NCBI GenBank assembly: GCA_030737835.1
Contig: CM060854.1
Coordinates: forward strand, 6,396,860-6,460,859
Length of the DNA: 64,000 bases
From: Acorus gramineus
Lineage: Eukaryota > Streptophyta > Magnoliopsida > Acorales > Acoraceae
Reading direction: 5' to 3'
Position 1 is the first letter of the stretch. Every line of letters starts with the position of its first letter. Shown in pieces: positions 23,211 through 35,499 of the stretch. The notes under the pieces are model-generated. The model made no database searches and was not told the origin of the DNA. It was given only the letters and a program-made list of their open reading frames with translations. Made by a program: the position numbers and the translations under genes.

Positions 23211-24542
23211 AGGTATTGATTTATTTACAATAGCACAGCATCATCATCATATATCGGCTAAAAACACATGTACACCACAGGATTTCATCCTCATCATCTT
23301 TCTTCACCATTGTTCCACACACATTGCGTGTTGGCAACAGAAGAACAGCAAGTTTATGTCAAGTCAGGATAGCTACAAGAGGTTCTTGAGCTTGCAAGTT
23401 AGATAAGTTATCCATCAATGTCACAAAAAGTTAGGGCTCTTTGAAACAAGGTTTGTCTAACACTCTCAACTACTAGCCCACTTGTGCTGCCTACTTTAAA
23501 TGAAGTCTCTTATTCTCCCAATAATTGTTCTGGTATTCAAGGTTCTTTTGTTTAGTGGGCATAGAATAATTCCTCCCATCCTTTCATTGCTTTAAACTGA
23601 TCTTTAGCTGTAAAATTCAGCTAAAGAAGTCTCTCCCAACTTTAGAAAATAAGAGTTCAAGTGAATATGACTGATGCCCAAAAGGGGCTCGTAAAGAGTT
23701 CTAATTATGTGCTTTGCTTTGTTCAACATCAAATCTAATATGAACTTTGATGATGCACATCCAATCATGGAAAATGTTAATCATCTGTTTAAAGTTCATA
23801 TTACGTGTGTTAATTAGTTGAGTTAGATGATAATTCCATCACGTAAAACCACTTAATTTAGGTTTTAAACAAATACTCAACCTAAGCAGGTTAGGCCCAC
23901 AGTAAGGAAATCCAAACATAACTCACGCGCAAAATAGTAATAAGAGATAATGAGTGAACATGGAAGTATGGATCAATTAAAATAAAATGAAGAGAAATCC
24001 AATATAATCAAATATCACCATGAACAAATAAAATAATAGCAAGTGCCTCGAATTTACCAGTACAAACGATATAATCATTCAGAATGCAAGTACAGATACA
24101 AACAACTCTACGTGGCTGCTCTCAAAACATCCACAATGCATAATGAATAGCATAGGATGCCGAACTCTAGAATAATTATTATCAGCCAAGCAGATTAGCA
24201 AATTTATCTCTTTTTCATTGAAGAATCTTGGTTTCAAGTTCTAACTCCAGTTTCTGATCAACAAATATTAAAATAAATAAAAGTGAACTATTAATGCAAA
24301 AGAAATAATTAAAATTGATTGGATGATCTTGTGTTTCACAAAAGCAGGCATATTTCATTTTAGACTTTTTGACCAAAATCTCTCTTTCTATAAACCATAG
24401 AAATGGACATCCCTGATTGGAGATAAATTTGACTTTCTCGCCAAACCAAACTTCCACTATTAATTCCCTCTTCCATTCCTTCAATCACTTCAAAAAAAAA
24501 AAACAACAACAAAACACACAAAACCACCATTACAAAACAACC

Positions 24543-27500
24543 ATGACTTCATATTGTCTCCCTGACATATGCACATGGATCAAAAACCTCCCCCAAGTCC
24601 ACCAATGGAGCCACACCTCCCTCACCATTTGCTCACCCTCTCTTGCCCTCTCAGCCACCCAAAACCAAAACCCAACATCAATCACATTCACCATCACAGC
24701 CAATCTCCACCTCCCCATCACCCTCTGGACCTCCTCCCCAACCAAACCCAACCCAGAAACACTGGCCCAACTCTTCTCCGACGTCATCCACGGCGTCATC
24801 CGCTACGGCCCCAACAAGAACCTCTCCATCCTTCGACGACCCCAAACGATCCGCTTCGACGACGGATTCAAAGACGGCTTCAACTACGCGTTTGGGACTC
24901 TCTTGTTCCTTGTTTGCCTCTACGAGGCCCCCGAAGGCCGCCTCCGGTCGGAGTGGTTGAACGCGCTCGCGGCGGCGGGGCTGGTCGGCGGGCCGAGAAG
25001 CAGGAAAGATGCGGCGGTGATGGTGATGCGGGCTGTCGGGTCGAATGTTGAGGAGCGGTGGATGAGGGCGGTGAACCTGGCGGTGACCAACTGGGCGATG
25101 ACTGAGAAACCGACCAAGACGGTGAGAGGATGTGCCATTAAAAACGATTTTTAGAAATTCGATTATTTTTAAAATTTGATGTTTTAAGTTCAGCTTTTAA
25201 AAAATTATATTTTATTAGATTTTCAACTATAAGAATTTTTGATTAAAAAGGAAGATTCTGATTTGAAATGTTAAAAATGTATTTGGATTTGAGTTTTAAA
25301 ATTTTTAATTTTTCAAATGCAGAATCTATCTAAACTCACATCCAAATAGATTAAACTCATTTTTTTTAAAATATTGTTTTATTAATTAATATTTTTTTAC
25401 CTAAAAAATAAGATGATGTTTTGAAAAATTAAATACTAAAAATGTGTTAAACACAGATTCAAACAGGATATGAGATTTTCAAACCCGTCGTTTGAAAAAC
25501 AATATTTCAAAAAATTGAACAAAAATGAATTGATAAAAGTAATAAATTTATAAAAATATAAAATATTTTACAAAATCTTCGCATGATTAAAGTCTTAATA
25601 TAATATTTTTTAATTGTTACACCATTACATGATTTTATTATATAAAATCTATATATTTAATTAAATTTCATATTTTAACAAGTAATTAATCACAATCGAC
25701 GATTTATTTAACCCATAGCTGGTTTCAAAACTTTTAGTTCAACTGGTGGGTTAATTAGATTTTATTGATTATTTATATCATCAAATTTAAAAAGTAAATC
25801 AAGTTAAAATTCAAAATAGATGAAGATTTAACCGATTCAATCAAACACGAAGAGTTAGATTTTTAAACAACTTTTTCAAATGCTATTTTTTTACAAAGAA
25901 AATGCGTCTAAACTGTCAGACGCCAAAACCTGTTCGGATCGCCCAATGGGAATTTTAACTTTTTCAATATCAAATTTGTTTCATGGTGGATCCAAATATG
26001 ATCTTAGGATATTATAATCATTTTCTTTATATTTATGTGGGCCAATGAAAAAATTGATTCATTCTCTTAACAAGCACAAGACATTATTATTATTTATTTT
26101 AAAAAAATATCAAGAACATCACTTTTATATAATATTAAAAGTGAATTTCAAATTGAAAAGACGGAAAATAGAGAGAGAAAAAAAAAAAAAAGCATCGGAA
26201 TGCTTCTGAGCTGAGAGCAGGGATATCTGGGAGTTATCTTGTGATCAGACACTAACTAGAAAATTGATTCATTTTCTTTGATTCATGTATGTGACAGAGG
26301 GTTCCTACGTTTTCTTACGCGGTGTCGACGAGCGGACTGTGGAAGGTGCAGCTGTGGTGTCCGGTGGTGGCTATGGACGTCGAGAGCTCGAACGGAGGCG
26401 ATAGAGGCCCACCACCACCGCCGCCAGATGAGCGGCTGCGGTTCTCGCTCGCTTATCAGCAGCTGGAGGGGGTGGTGCAGTTGGGTTATAAGGTTGTGGT
26501 GAGAGAGAATTGGATCGACGTCGTCGTCAGCGTCGACAATGTCAGGTCGGTATCCCCAAAATCTTAACCATGCAAAACCATATATGCTTATGACATGAAC
26601 TTTCTTTTGAGTGCTCATACACACAATTCATTTTGCAATGGCCCTGAATTTTTTTTTTTTAAAAAAGATACATTAGTGAATTTCAGTATATACTTTAATT
26701 CATATAACAGTATGTACTTTAATAGATGGGTGTATATTTTTTTTTAGAGTGGTGATACCTAGGCCCCAAAATATAAGCCCTATTAACAAGCCCCATGAGG
26801 TGTCATCACCTTATTGATTGTTATTAGTTGACTTGTTGACTTTTTAAAAATGATAAAATGACAAAATACAAATATGTCCTTCATTAAAAATCTCTCTCAT
26901 TAACCCAAATCTCCCAATTTTCTCTATTCCGTTATTACCTTTCCATGTGAATCTTGAAATCCATTTAGCCATTTCAAATTTTGAATTTTAAAATCCTTAC
27001 CTAAATTACAATTGAACATAAATTACACTAATACCTTTATTAAATATTTACATATCTCACAACGATTTGTTACATTTACATCAGAACTGTTACATTTACA
27101 TAAATATAACAAACAATTTCATTTTCCTACCTAAATATTTTACATTCCATGCAATGTTTAAACAATTTAGAAACAGATTATATTTTCAATAGTCAGTTAC
27201 ATTTTATAGAAAATGTCAAACATTTTTTTTATTGTGTGATACATTTAACAAACATATGTATTTGACTGTTACAGTAATAAATGTAACAAATATAAATTAC
27301 TATTTACATTGAAAAATGAATGTTACATTCATAAATGTAACAAATATAAATCAATACATGCATGCGGTTGACTATTACATTTACGAATGTAACAAAAATA
27401 ATACAGATTTGAAAAATTACATTGTCAACAATGTAGCAGTAACATCAAACAAACTACTCATATATAAAATGTAACGATATCGAGTGTTACATTTAGATAT

Positions 27501-28686
27501 TGAAACAAAAACAAATCAAAATGTGATAAATGATATTCAATACATGAAAAAAAAATTGTGTTTAAATATTTAAAACAAAAAGCAAAACACAATTTTTTAC
27601 GAATCTAATAATGTCAAACCTGATCCGAGAGACATTGATGTGAGATCCAAATCGAAAAAAAAAAAAACGATTTCGTGCCTTCTCCTCAAAAATAGAATTT
27701 TCGATTTGCTCACATGTATTCTTCATAAACAAAATCAATTCCGTAATGCAAAACCTCCTCATTTCGCATACAAGACAGATTTTCAATTGTTTCAACATCA
27801 ATGGTTTCTCCGGTCCCTCTCAAATATTATTGCAAGATTTTAAAAATCCATTAATGGTGAATAAATACAGAATTTTTAGAATTAAATGATACTCCACAAT
27901 CATAGGGATACATGTTAAGGTAGTTATCAAGTAAAGGGTATAATAGACAATGTACATTTACCACGTCATGGGGCCTATGATGGAGCCTGAAAAATTGGGG
28001 CATAGGAATCATTATTGTTTTTTTAAGTTGAGTTGCCATGTAGGTGTGACATATCACCACTGGCATCAAACAAGCTCATGGCGAAGCGAGGCACCGGAGC
28101 CGAAGAGAAGCACTTCCCGTCGAGCATCTCCATCGAACTCACACCAATTGTGCAATACGACATCCTCTCGGTCTCAGTGAGCAAGTCGTCTGACAACCCT
28201 GAGCGTGAGATCGGGCATGAGACGGGCATTGAGGGCTCCTTCGAGCCCCCAGGGTCGTACATTGGGCTACATGTCTCCGCGTCGGAGACAGTCACGTTGA
28301 GCATGAAGCCTTGGAAGTTTGAACAATCCGTGCATGGCTACAGCGCGTGCCTCAATTGGCTCCTGCATGATGGGGCGAATGGGCGCGAGGTCGTCTCCTC
28401 GAGGCCTTCGAGGGTGTCGCTCTGCCTTCGCCCGAAGGCGTGGTTCCGGGACCGGTACTCGAGCGTGTACCGGCCGTTCACAAAGCGGGGAGGGGTGATA
28501 TTCGCCGGGGATGAGTATGGGGAGAGTGTGTGGTGGAAGGTGTGTGGGCAGGCGAGGGGCAGGAGGATGGAGTGGGAGATTAAGGGGAAGGTTTGGGTGA
28601 CTTATTGGCCTAACAAGCATAGGACATTCTATAGTGAGACTAGGAGGATGGAGTTTAGAGAGATTCTTTATTTGACACTCCATTAA
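24543..28686 (+). CDS. Conserved plant protein of unknown function (3 exons, 489 aa)
   Basis: Exons: 24543-25121 (ends AAGACG/GTGAGA), 26298-26545 (after GTGACAG, ends GTCAG/GTCGGT) and 28044-28686 (after CATGTAG), together 1470 bases with every phase matching. The protein starts MTSYCLPDICTWIKNLP. Other landmarks are RYGPNKNLSILRRP and FGTLLFLVCLYEAPEG in exon 1, SGLWKVQLWCPVVAMDVE and ENWIDVVVSVDNVR in exon 2, and GTGAEEKHFPSSISIELTP, GYSACLNWLLHDGANGREV, GGVIFAGDEYGESVWWKV and a terminal EFREILYLTLH in exon 3. I recall this arrangement from uncharacterised plant proteins but know no function. No signal peptide or catalytic motif is evident. Exon 3 and the 3' part of exon 1 are strikingly GC-rich compared with the introns. 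Intron 2 contains a TIR element. Confidence 0.88.
26745..28020. mobile_element. TIR element of about 1.28 kb in intron 2
   Basis: The left end GATACCTAGGCCCCAAAAT is mirrored by the right end (inverse: GATTCCTATGCCCCAATTT), followed on both sides by GGCCCCATGA-like sequence. It is related to 2333-3815. The interior carries many ATGTAAC/GTTACAT inverted motifs (27050-27500). No transposase. The right end stops about 24 bases before the exon 3 acceptor. Confidence 0.65.
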
Positions 28687-29028
28687 TGAGGGATCATGTT
28701 TCTGAGTTTTGCTGACAGTGAAACATAAAAACTGTGCGAATAGCCTCTTTGGATTGGTTTCGTGGGGTTATGTTCTCACAGATCCGTTGTAGATCCATGA
28801 TGGTCAAGTTTATAGTACCAGTGGTGGTTTGACTCATTGTGTATTAAGGACTTTACATAAGGACTTTACAGGCAGTTAGGTCCTTGAACTAAAAAAACTG
28901 TGTTCCAATGAAGTTAGTTTTATGTTGTAATTTGTAAAAGAATGTGCAACACATGTATTTATGTGCATATGTATGTAATATTACTAATCTTTAAAATGTT
29001 TTATCATTACATGATGAAAATGTTCATT

Positions 29029-29187
29029 GCTCCAACAGGAAAGACATCTCTATAATGGAAAACTTCTCCGCCAACAAATGCTCATTCAAATTGACTGGCA
29101 CATCTCTCTCTAAATTTGCTAAAAGGGCAGTGATACATTCAATTTGATCTGCAGAGATATCCCCCAACAACTTATACACTCTATTGG
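29029..29187 (-). pseudogene. Orphan exon-like reading frame, unrecognised
   Basis: On the minus strand, after a possible acceptor (ACCAATAG), an open stretch of about 50 codons reads VYKLLGDISADQIECITALL and continues with LNEHLLAEKFSIIEMSF to a stop. Composition and codon use look protein-like rather than random AT-rich sequence. I do not recognise it and see no neighbouring exon, so it is probably a gene relic. Confidence 0.3.
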
Positions 29188-30542
29188 TATAATATATACT
29201 CCACGGAATAAAAAAAAACTAAAAAATTTATTTATTTTTTAAAAAAATATATATACAGACTTATCTAAGTATATATTTTATTATTTATAATAGTATACAC
29301 TTCATTAAGTGAATATATACTTTAAGACAAACATCAAAACGGGTTGAAGAGTGGTGGGATGTATTATATCACCCTTGCCTAAATTGCCTACACAAGCCCT
29401 GTTCAACTGGTGCAGGACTCTTATGAGCTACAAGTTCCAAACATACATCGACAAACCACTACAATACTGAGAGGTTTTGAACAACAAATATTTAGAACAG
29501 ACTGAAACAAAAAGTAATAGAAAACTTTTTTACACCTGTGCACATAGCAAGTTTCAAAACAGGGGGGCAACCTTACCACAATCACTTGGATCTCGTTTGA
29601 TTAGAGCCCTTATTTAGATAGATTTACTTAATCAATGACAACCAAAACCACACCTCCACTCCACCCTACCAGTCTTTAATCCTACTAAAGATATATTCAC
29701 CCCTCACAACCTTTTATATAACTCAACCAATTTACCAATGTATTTCTCCCCCCCTTTTTTTTTCATGTGGAAATTAATTTTTGAATGTCATCACATGATA
29801 AAAGAACTTCCTATTACAACACTTCCAACACCAATACCACTAAAACTACATATCCCATGTTATATCATATTCAAATAATCTTCATAGTCTATCAATTTCC
29901 ACCGTATCCTTCCTATCAATCTACTATTCAAACTTATCCCCATCTCATCAAGCCTTCACAATATCATAAACATGATTGCTATATGTGCCTAAAAAAAAAT
30001 TCTATTAAATAGAAACATGTGCCAAAAAGTTAATAAGAACCATTCCAGACAATAGAATATGATAATCATTCAGCTGCAATGTTGCTTTAAACAGAGATAT
30101 ACTGCAAATTCATATCAAGGTAATTATAATACACTAAAGAATTTAAAATACAACGGAAAAATTTCAAGAGAAACAAGTGTACAATTTTAACTCACAAAAG
30201 CACTGACATGTAACCATAAATATATTCGTAGATAAAAAGCTATACAACTTGAATTTCAAAATTCAATTATCTCCTCGTTGTACTTGTTAAAGGTTTTATA
30301 AATCAATCCGATAGAAAAACTGAAAAAGCCCAAACAATCTATACAACAATATTACACCATGTTGACTCATACTCTGTTTATAAAAACACTTGAGGATGTA
30401 ACTTCATTTTGTAAGATATAGATAGAAGGCTCAAAATATGGTTGGAATGGTTTTGAAGATAAATGAAAGCAACAAATTTACAAATGGCCCAGGGTTCAGG
30501 AAAGATGTAGATGATAAAGCTGTTCTCAAAGAATTCGAAGGG

Positions 30543-30820
30543 GTCAAAACAAACACTAGAGCTTATATCCGTAAGGCTTCTCAATCAATCTACTAATTTT
30601 CACTGTAGAGCAGAAATTTTAAATAAACCACTCTAGTTCAGAGATGAGGAGAGAAATGGCAGATAGCACAAAGATTGAGGTTCAAAACAACACTAGAGCT
30701 TATTTCTGTTAGGCTTCTCAATCAATCTATTAATTTTCACTGTAGTACAGAAATTTTAAAGTTTAAACAAACCACTCTTGTTCAGAGATGAGGAGAGAAA
30801 TGGCAGATAGCACAATGATT
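30543..30820. repeat. Tandem duplication, two units of about 140 bp
   Basis: Both units contain, in order, CACTAGAGCTTAT, AGGCTTCTCAATCAATCTA, TAATTTTCACTGTAG, and CAGAGATGAGGAGAGAAATG followed by GCAGATAGCACAA. A few substitutions and a small indel separate them. Confidence 0.85.
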
Positions 30821-31105
30821 GGTTTGATCCGCTATCATTTAACAGAAAAGCTAAAACAGTCGGCATAATAAATAGTCATTATCAGGTTCAAATGAAAGAT
30901 GCATCTAACAGCACAAACTAGGTTGTCCAAATATCCATTATGTAAAGCATGCATGCTGGTCATCAGCTAAATAAACAACCTTTTCCAACATTCCCCAAGG
31001 AGTGAGGAAGACAAAAGATATGGCAAAGTATACCAGCACATCTACATATTGCATCCAGATCCCAAAGATTTGAGGCAAGGAAACACACCCACAGTACTAG
31101 GTAAG

Positions 31106-32917
31106 TTAGAAAGTTGATCCATTCCATCCAAAGTTTGAACCCTGCAAAATACCCAGAAAAAGAAAAGTCACAAACTCATCTAACACTACATAGATTTGTT
31201 TGGAAAACTAAATAGCATAAGCTTATGAACAGAAAGGAATATGAAAAGGGAATCATAGTTAATTTACTCAATTCAAAGCTAACTGTATCATATGGTTTTA
31301 AACAGTTAAAAGTCATTTACATGATCTATAGCTGATGTAAAGCATGCAAACACTGTGCATGTTCTTGGGTCTGATGGGCCTAACAAACAAGAAAATTTGC
31401 AATGAGAAGAAACAGGCAACCAGGAATGACCCCATCAGAGGGTCAGCTGTAGAAGAGGAGATGGCTTGCCTTTGAATCATAGAACTTCAGGAAGAAACGC
31501 GACTTTGGGACATTCAGCTTTGTCTCAAGGATCGTTGCGATTGCACCACTCAGCTTCTTGTTGACATCAGGGTTCAAGCCTCCAATGGAAACCAGTTCTC
31601 CATAGGCAGCTGGTTGCTCTGTTCCACCAAAGGACATTGGAATCGATCCCTTCAGGACAATCATGACATACTGCCAAGCATGAAACAATACAATAAGCTC
31701 CAATTAACAGCAAAACTTACACCAATTATGTTGAACTTGTTTTGATATTCAACTGATGTATACAAAATTATAAGATGCCATCAACCAAAATCACCCCCGG
31801 ATGGATTGTTAATAATTTCGAAGTCTCAAAATAATCTCAAATTAGAGGAAATAGAAGTTAGAGAAAACCATAAACATTTCATAACTGCACTATAGCAACG
31901 ATCAATTGCTCATTTTCCATGACAACAATGAAGAGATTATGCGCAACTGCTAATGGGCATCAACAAACGAAAAACAAAAAAGATTATATTTTACTGATAC
32001 GAAACAGATGCAAAGTTCCAGTGATCAAGCTGTGTGGTTTGCCATCCACTTCACGTTCTGAGAACATCTCTACAACAGCAAAGGCTTGACTTTCCAAATT
32101 TCACACTCACCCGTAAATTCCCTTTCTCGGCCATTTTGGCCCCCATAATCTCAACCCCCGGTTTAAATCCACGTTTGAGTAGACTCCGTGATTGAAAAGC
32201 GGAAGATTCCCAATCGCGGATCTAAACACATTTCAACATTTGGCTTTTCATACCCTTCCTCTAGCTTTTTCAGGTAAAAAAAACACAGCAAATGAGCTAC
32301 CCAAACAACTCTTTTCAAAAGTGGGTTTGAAACGCGCGATTTTAAGAATATCAGCATTTCAAACACACTTCCAAATGTATCCTAAATCCAAATCACATTG
32401 ATCCAATGTCCATCTTTGCCAATTCTCGCTTTTGATCCCACACAACATACCTCTTCAGTCTCAATATCTAATCCAGTAATTCATACCTTGCTATTATCAG
32501 AAACCATTCTCACGCATAGACATTTCTAAAATACGGATACCCATAATAATTATTCAATTAAAACTGTAAGAAACAAAATCCACTTCTATTGCACATAGTG
32601 TCCGCTCCATCAACAATTCAAACTCACGCTATCACAACCAAACAACTCAAGCATCCAAATGTTGACAAAACAAGCGTAGAATCTCTCAAACTCCAACAAA
32701 TCGAGATCAATCAAGATAAACGCAGAGCACAAACAAGAGATCACTTGAAACAAAAGCCTGTAAAAACATGTCAAATCACAGAGAGAGAGAGAGAGAGAGA
32801 AGAGACGGCTTCAGGTTTTCCGATGAGTCTGGATACGGCTTTGGAGGCCTCGGAGAGGACCGACGACGTGTCGATCCCGTCAAGGTTCACGTTCGTCGAC
32901 AGGTTCAGGCACGGCAT
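31106..32917 (-). CDS. MIF / D-dopachrome tautomerase-like protein (3 exons, 115 aa)
   Basis: Exons on the minus strand: 32917-32807 (starts MPCLNLSTNVNLDG), 31670-31470 (YVMIVLKGSIPMSFGGTE ... KSRFFLKFYDSK) and 31141-31106 (GSNFGWNGSTF and stop). Junctions are all phase 0 and total 116 codons including stop, exactly the family's usual 115 residues. Family knowledge: plant MIF/D-DT-like proteins form trimers. The proline after the removed start methionine is the catalytic base of animal tautomerases, and it is present here. Plant members are reported to have weak or no tautomerase activity. The second intron begins with GC rather than GT (AAAG/GCAAGC); no GT alternative lies nearby. Exon 1 sits between a (GA)n tract in intron 1 and a (CT)n tract in the 5' leader (plus-strand reading). 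Confidence 0.93.
32781..32802. repeat. (GA)n microsatellite at the start of MIF intron 1
   Basis: Pure GA tract on the plus strand, which is (CT)n in the sense of the transcript, a few bases inside intron 1. Confidence 0.95.
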
Positions 32918-32929
32918 CTTCTTCTTCAC

Positions 32930-32956
32930 CTCTCTCTCTCTCTCTCTCTCTCTCAA
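32930..32956. repeat. (CT)n microsatellite just upstream of the MIF start codon
   Basis: CT tract beginning about 13 bases upstream of the ATG (32917). It is (GA)n in transcript sense, like many plant core-promoter or leader GA tracts. Confidence 0.95.
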
Positions 32957-33064
32957 AAACAGTGATGAAACCCTCGTCGCTCACTCTCAGCTCCCAAAAC
33001 GACAGGCGACGGGAAAGAGTGATAAGGGGATCAAAATTACGAAGTTATCCCTGAATAGTGATGG

Positions 33065-33165
33065 GTTCACTGGGTTCGGATCCTTTGTGGAGAAGACACA
33101 GGGATTTCATGTGTTATCCAATACACAAGCGACACCTGCCTTCTTTTTTTTGACGTCACATTGTA
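33065..33165. repeat. MIF upstream segment with an inverted copy at 34850-34952
   Basis: Contains GGGTTCGGATCCTTTGTGG, ACACAGGGATTTCATG, CCAATACACAAGCGACACCTG and a TGACGTCACAT motif. All but a few bases recur in reverse orientation at 34850-34952. It lies 150-250 bases upstream of the MIF ATG, so it probably includes the proximal promoter. Confidence 0.75.
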
Positions 33166-33692
33166 TTAATGAGAGATTCTTCGATGATACGTGGAATGAT
33201 TTTTTAAATTCCTTTTTCATTTGAGCCCTTTGTTTAACCCATCTCTCTCTCTCTCTTTTTTACTTATTATATCCCTCTCTCCATCTCTCTCTCTTTCACA
33301 CATTCTCATATTCAAAACACGGTTTCATGGGGTTTTTAAGTATTATTTTTATCACTCTTTGTGGGATTTTAATTTATTTTAAATTATAATTTGATATAAA
33401 AAAATTGTATTTTCTTATAACAAATAAAATATATATTATTGTCATCCTTTGACCCATTGCTCATCTAATTAATTATAACTGGTTAGGCGTATAATTTAGT
33501 TAGTTTGGTTTAGTTTTTGATAAACCCAAATTGAAGTTAATTATATTTATATATAACCCGAAAACCAAATCGAATCGAAAATCGAACGAAAAATCTAAAA
33601 CCAAACTGAAAATATAAACATATATATACAAATTGTTTTCTTCCTACCGATTTGAGTTAGAGTTTTATTTTGGGCCGGATTTGATTACAACT

Positions 33693-33716
33693 TTATATAT
33701 ATATATATATATATAT
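33693..33716. repeat. (TA)n microsatellite
   Basis: Uninterrupted TA tract. Confidence 0.9.
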
Positions 33717-34166
33717 TTGTGTAAGTGTCTAAAATAATCAAATCATTCAACATTTGAACAATATAAAACCTCATCGAGGTCAAATTTAAATGTATGTATT
33801 GTTTATTAGATTTTTGTTTTGACATTTTTTTGTGAATTATCAATATGCATGAAATATGATATATCATTTTAAAATATGATAATTATTTAGTGATATGTTT
33901 TATATGAATTTCTTTATTTCATTTTAAACATATTTTTAATCTATGCTATTGAAATTAAAAAAAAAACACAATGATATAATTTTAGAAAATATTTATATAA
34001 GTCATATTAGGCCGCCCCTTTATAAAAATACTGGCTCCGTCACTGCTAATATGTAAGTATCAGGAGTTTATGCAAAGAAGTAAAAAAAAAAAAAAACAAA
34101 GTCCCTTTTCGTCGAAAAATTGATTATTCATTTTTTTATCAATAAAAGAACCAAAGATTACTAGTA

Positions 34167-34168
<2 letters not shown>

Positions 34169-34232
<64 letters not shown>
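34169..34232. repeat. Compound (CT)n-(TA)n microsatellite
   Basis: About 34 bases of CT followed directly by about 30 bases of TA. Confidence 0.95.
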
Positions 34233-34235
<3 letters not shown>

Positions 34236-34849
34236 TGATAGTATAAATTAATGTATTCATTTTTAATGAATATTAATGGTTTAACAGTAATATAGTTCTT
34301 AATATAAAAAGAATGATCTAAATGTTGATTGAACTTGAATAATCATGTGTTTAAATTTAATTTGATTCGGTTCAGTTAATTCAGTTTTTTTGTAAAGTAA
34401 AATCAAACCCAAACCAAAGTAGATCAATTTATTAATTTTTCAATCCATATCTAAATCAAATTATAAAAACAATTGACCCAAATTAAAATTGATTTGGATC
34501 GGTTCACATTATTTAGCCGATCAAAGGTGCACTCATATAACTGGTAGTCTAATTGTTATCTATAAAACTAAAATTAATTGATAAAATAGGTTTCCTAAAT
34601 TCATTTATAAGATAACATTATCATCAACAACAAAAAAAAATTTAATTTATTATAAAGTTACTCCAATGAAACAGCAAAAACACAAGTCCATCAAATCAAT
34701 TTAATTTGGGGATTTTAAATGTTTAGGAAAAACACAGACGTTTTTTTCAATTTGTGGGTTGAATAAAGAGAGGCTAAAATGAAATAATAATATTAACAGG
34801 GTTCATACTGGTAATTGCACAAATATGACAGAAGAAACTCCGTTGGTGC

Positions 34850-34952
34850 ATGTGACGTTGTATGGAAAAAGAAAAGACAGGTGTTGCTTGTGTATTGGGT
34901 AATACAAGAAATCCCTGTGTTTTCTGCACAGAAGATCCGAACCCGATTCACT
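34850..34952. repeat. Inverted copy of the MIF upstream segment
   Basis: In reverse orientation to 33065-33165: GGTGTTGCTTGTGTATTGGG, then AGAAATCCCTGTGTTTTCTG, then AGATCCGAACCCG. Followed by CTCTCTCTC and a new ATG context with no MIF exon. Confidence 0.75.
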
Positions 34953-35499
34953 GGATCTCTCTCTCTCAACTCTTCATGATGGGTGGCTTTGGCGTCGTTT
35001 GATTTCAGAGAATGGACGGTATATGGGAAGTGCGGGTGATTTTTTATTTTTATTATTGTTTTTATTTATCTTTTCTTTTGATTGAAAAGCTTTTGTAAGT
35101 CCTTGGATATAAAATATGACTTATTTTTGTATATACAGTTATTTTAGTGTAAGTGGGTATAATAGTAGAATAAGTGATTTTTTGTTTGGTTGTGTTTTAA
35201 ATTATTTTCATTGGAAAATGTAATAATAAACTTTTGTTGTTTAGATAAAATATGAATAAAGTGTGAATAAGAATTTATAAAATGTAAAAAATAATGATTG
35301 TTGTTTTAACAAGTGACTTATGAGAAGTGATGACATGTGATTTGATAGTGAGCCCTCATATTCTTTAGGTTAAATAATATGAAATAACTTTAATCCCAAG
35401 GATTTGTAGAATTCATATACCACTGTACCTGATTATTCAGGCATACATTATCCCTGGATATTCAATGCACCCAAACATCCAAATACCCCTATTCCTCTT

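Larger units (their letters stand above)
20340..24540. other. Gene-free AT-rich interval with repeats
   Basis: No exon was recognised. Contents: a direct repeat of about 235 bases (21645-21880 and 22966-23210), a (TA)n tract (22159-22204), and a GC-richer patch at 22670-22870 whose CCCGTGGACAAGAGCCC/GGGCTTGGGCC wording resembles plant hAT-type non-autonomous elements (weak). The rest is AT-rich low-complexity sequence. Confidence 0.55.
28687..31105. other. Intergenic region between the unknown gene and the MIF-like gene
   Basis: Starts with the 3' flank of the 489-aa gene. It holds a short orphan reading frame (29029-29187, minus) and a two-unit tandem repeat (30543-30820). Otherwise AT-rich, with nothing recognised. 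Confidence 0.55.

Noticed and set aside
24569..25051. Proline/histidine-rich ORFs overlapping the unknown gene
   Set aside because: They are out-of-frame readings of exon 1 of the 489-aa gene, whose own frame has splice-consistent continuation.
32589..33224. Plus-strand ORF of 211 codons
   Set aside because: It runs antisense through MIF exon 1 and the GA/CT microsatellites, giving ERERER and SLSLSL runs; no protein family resemblance.
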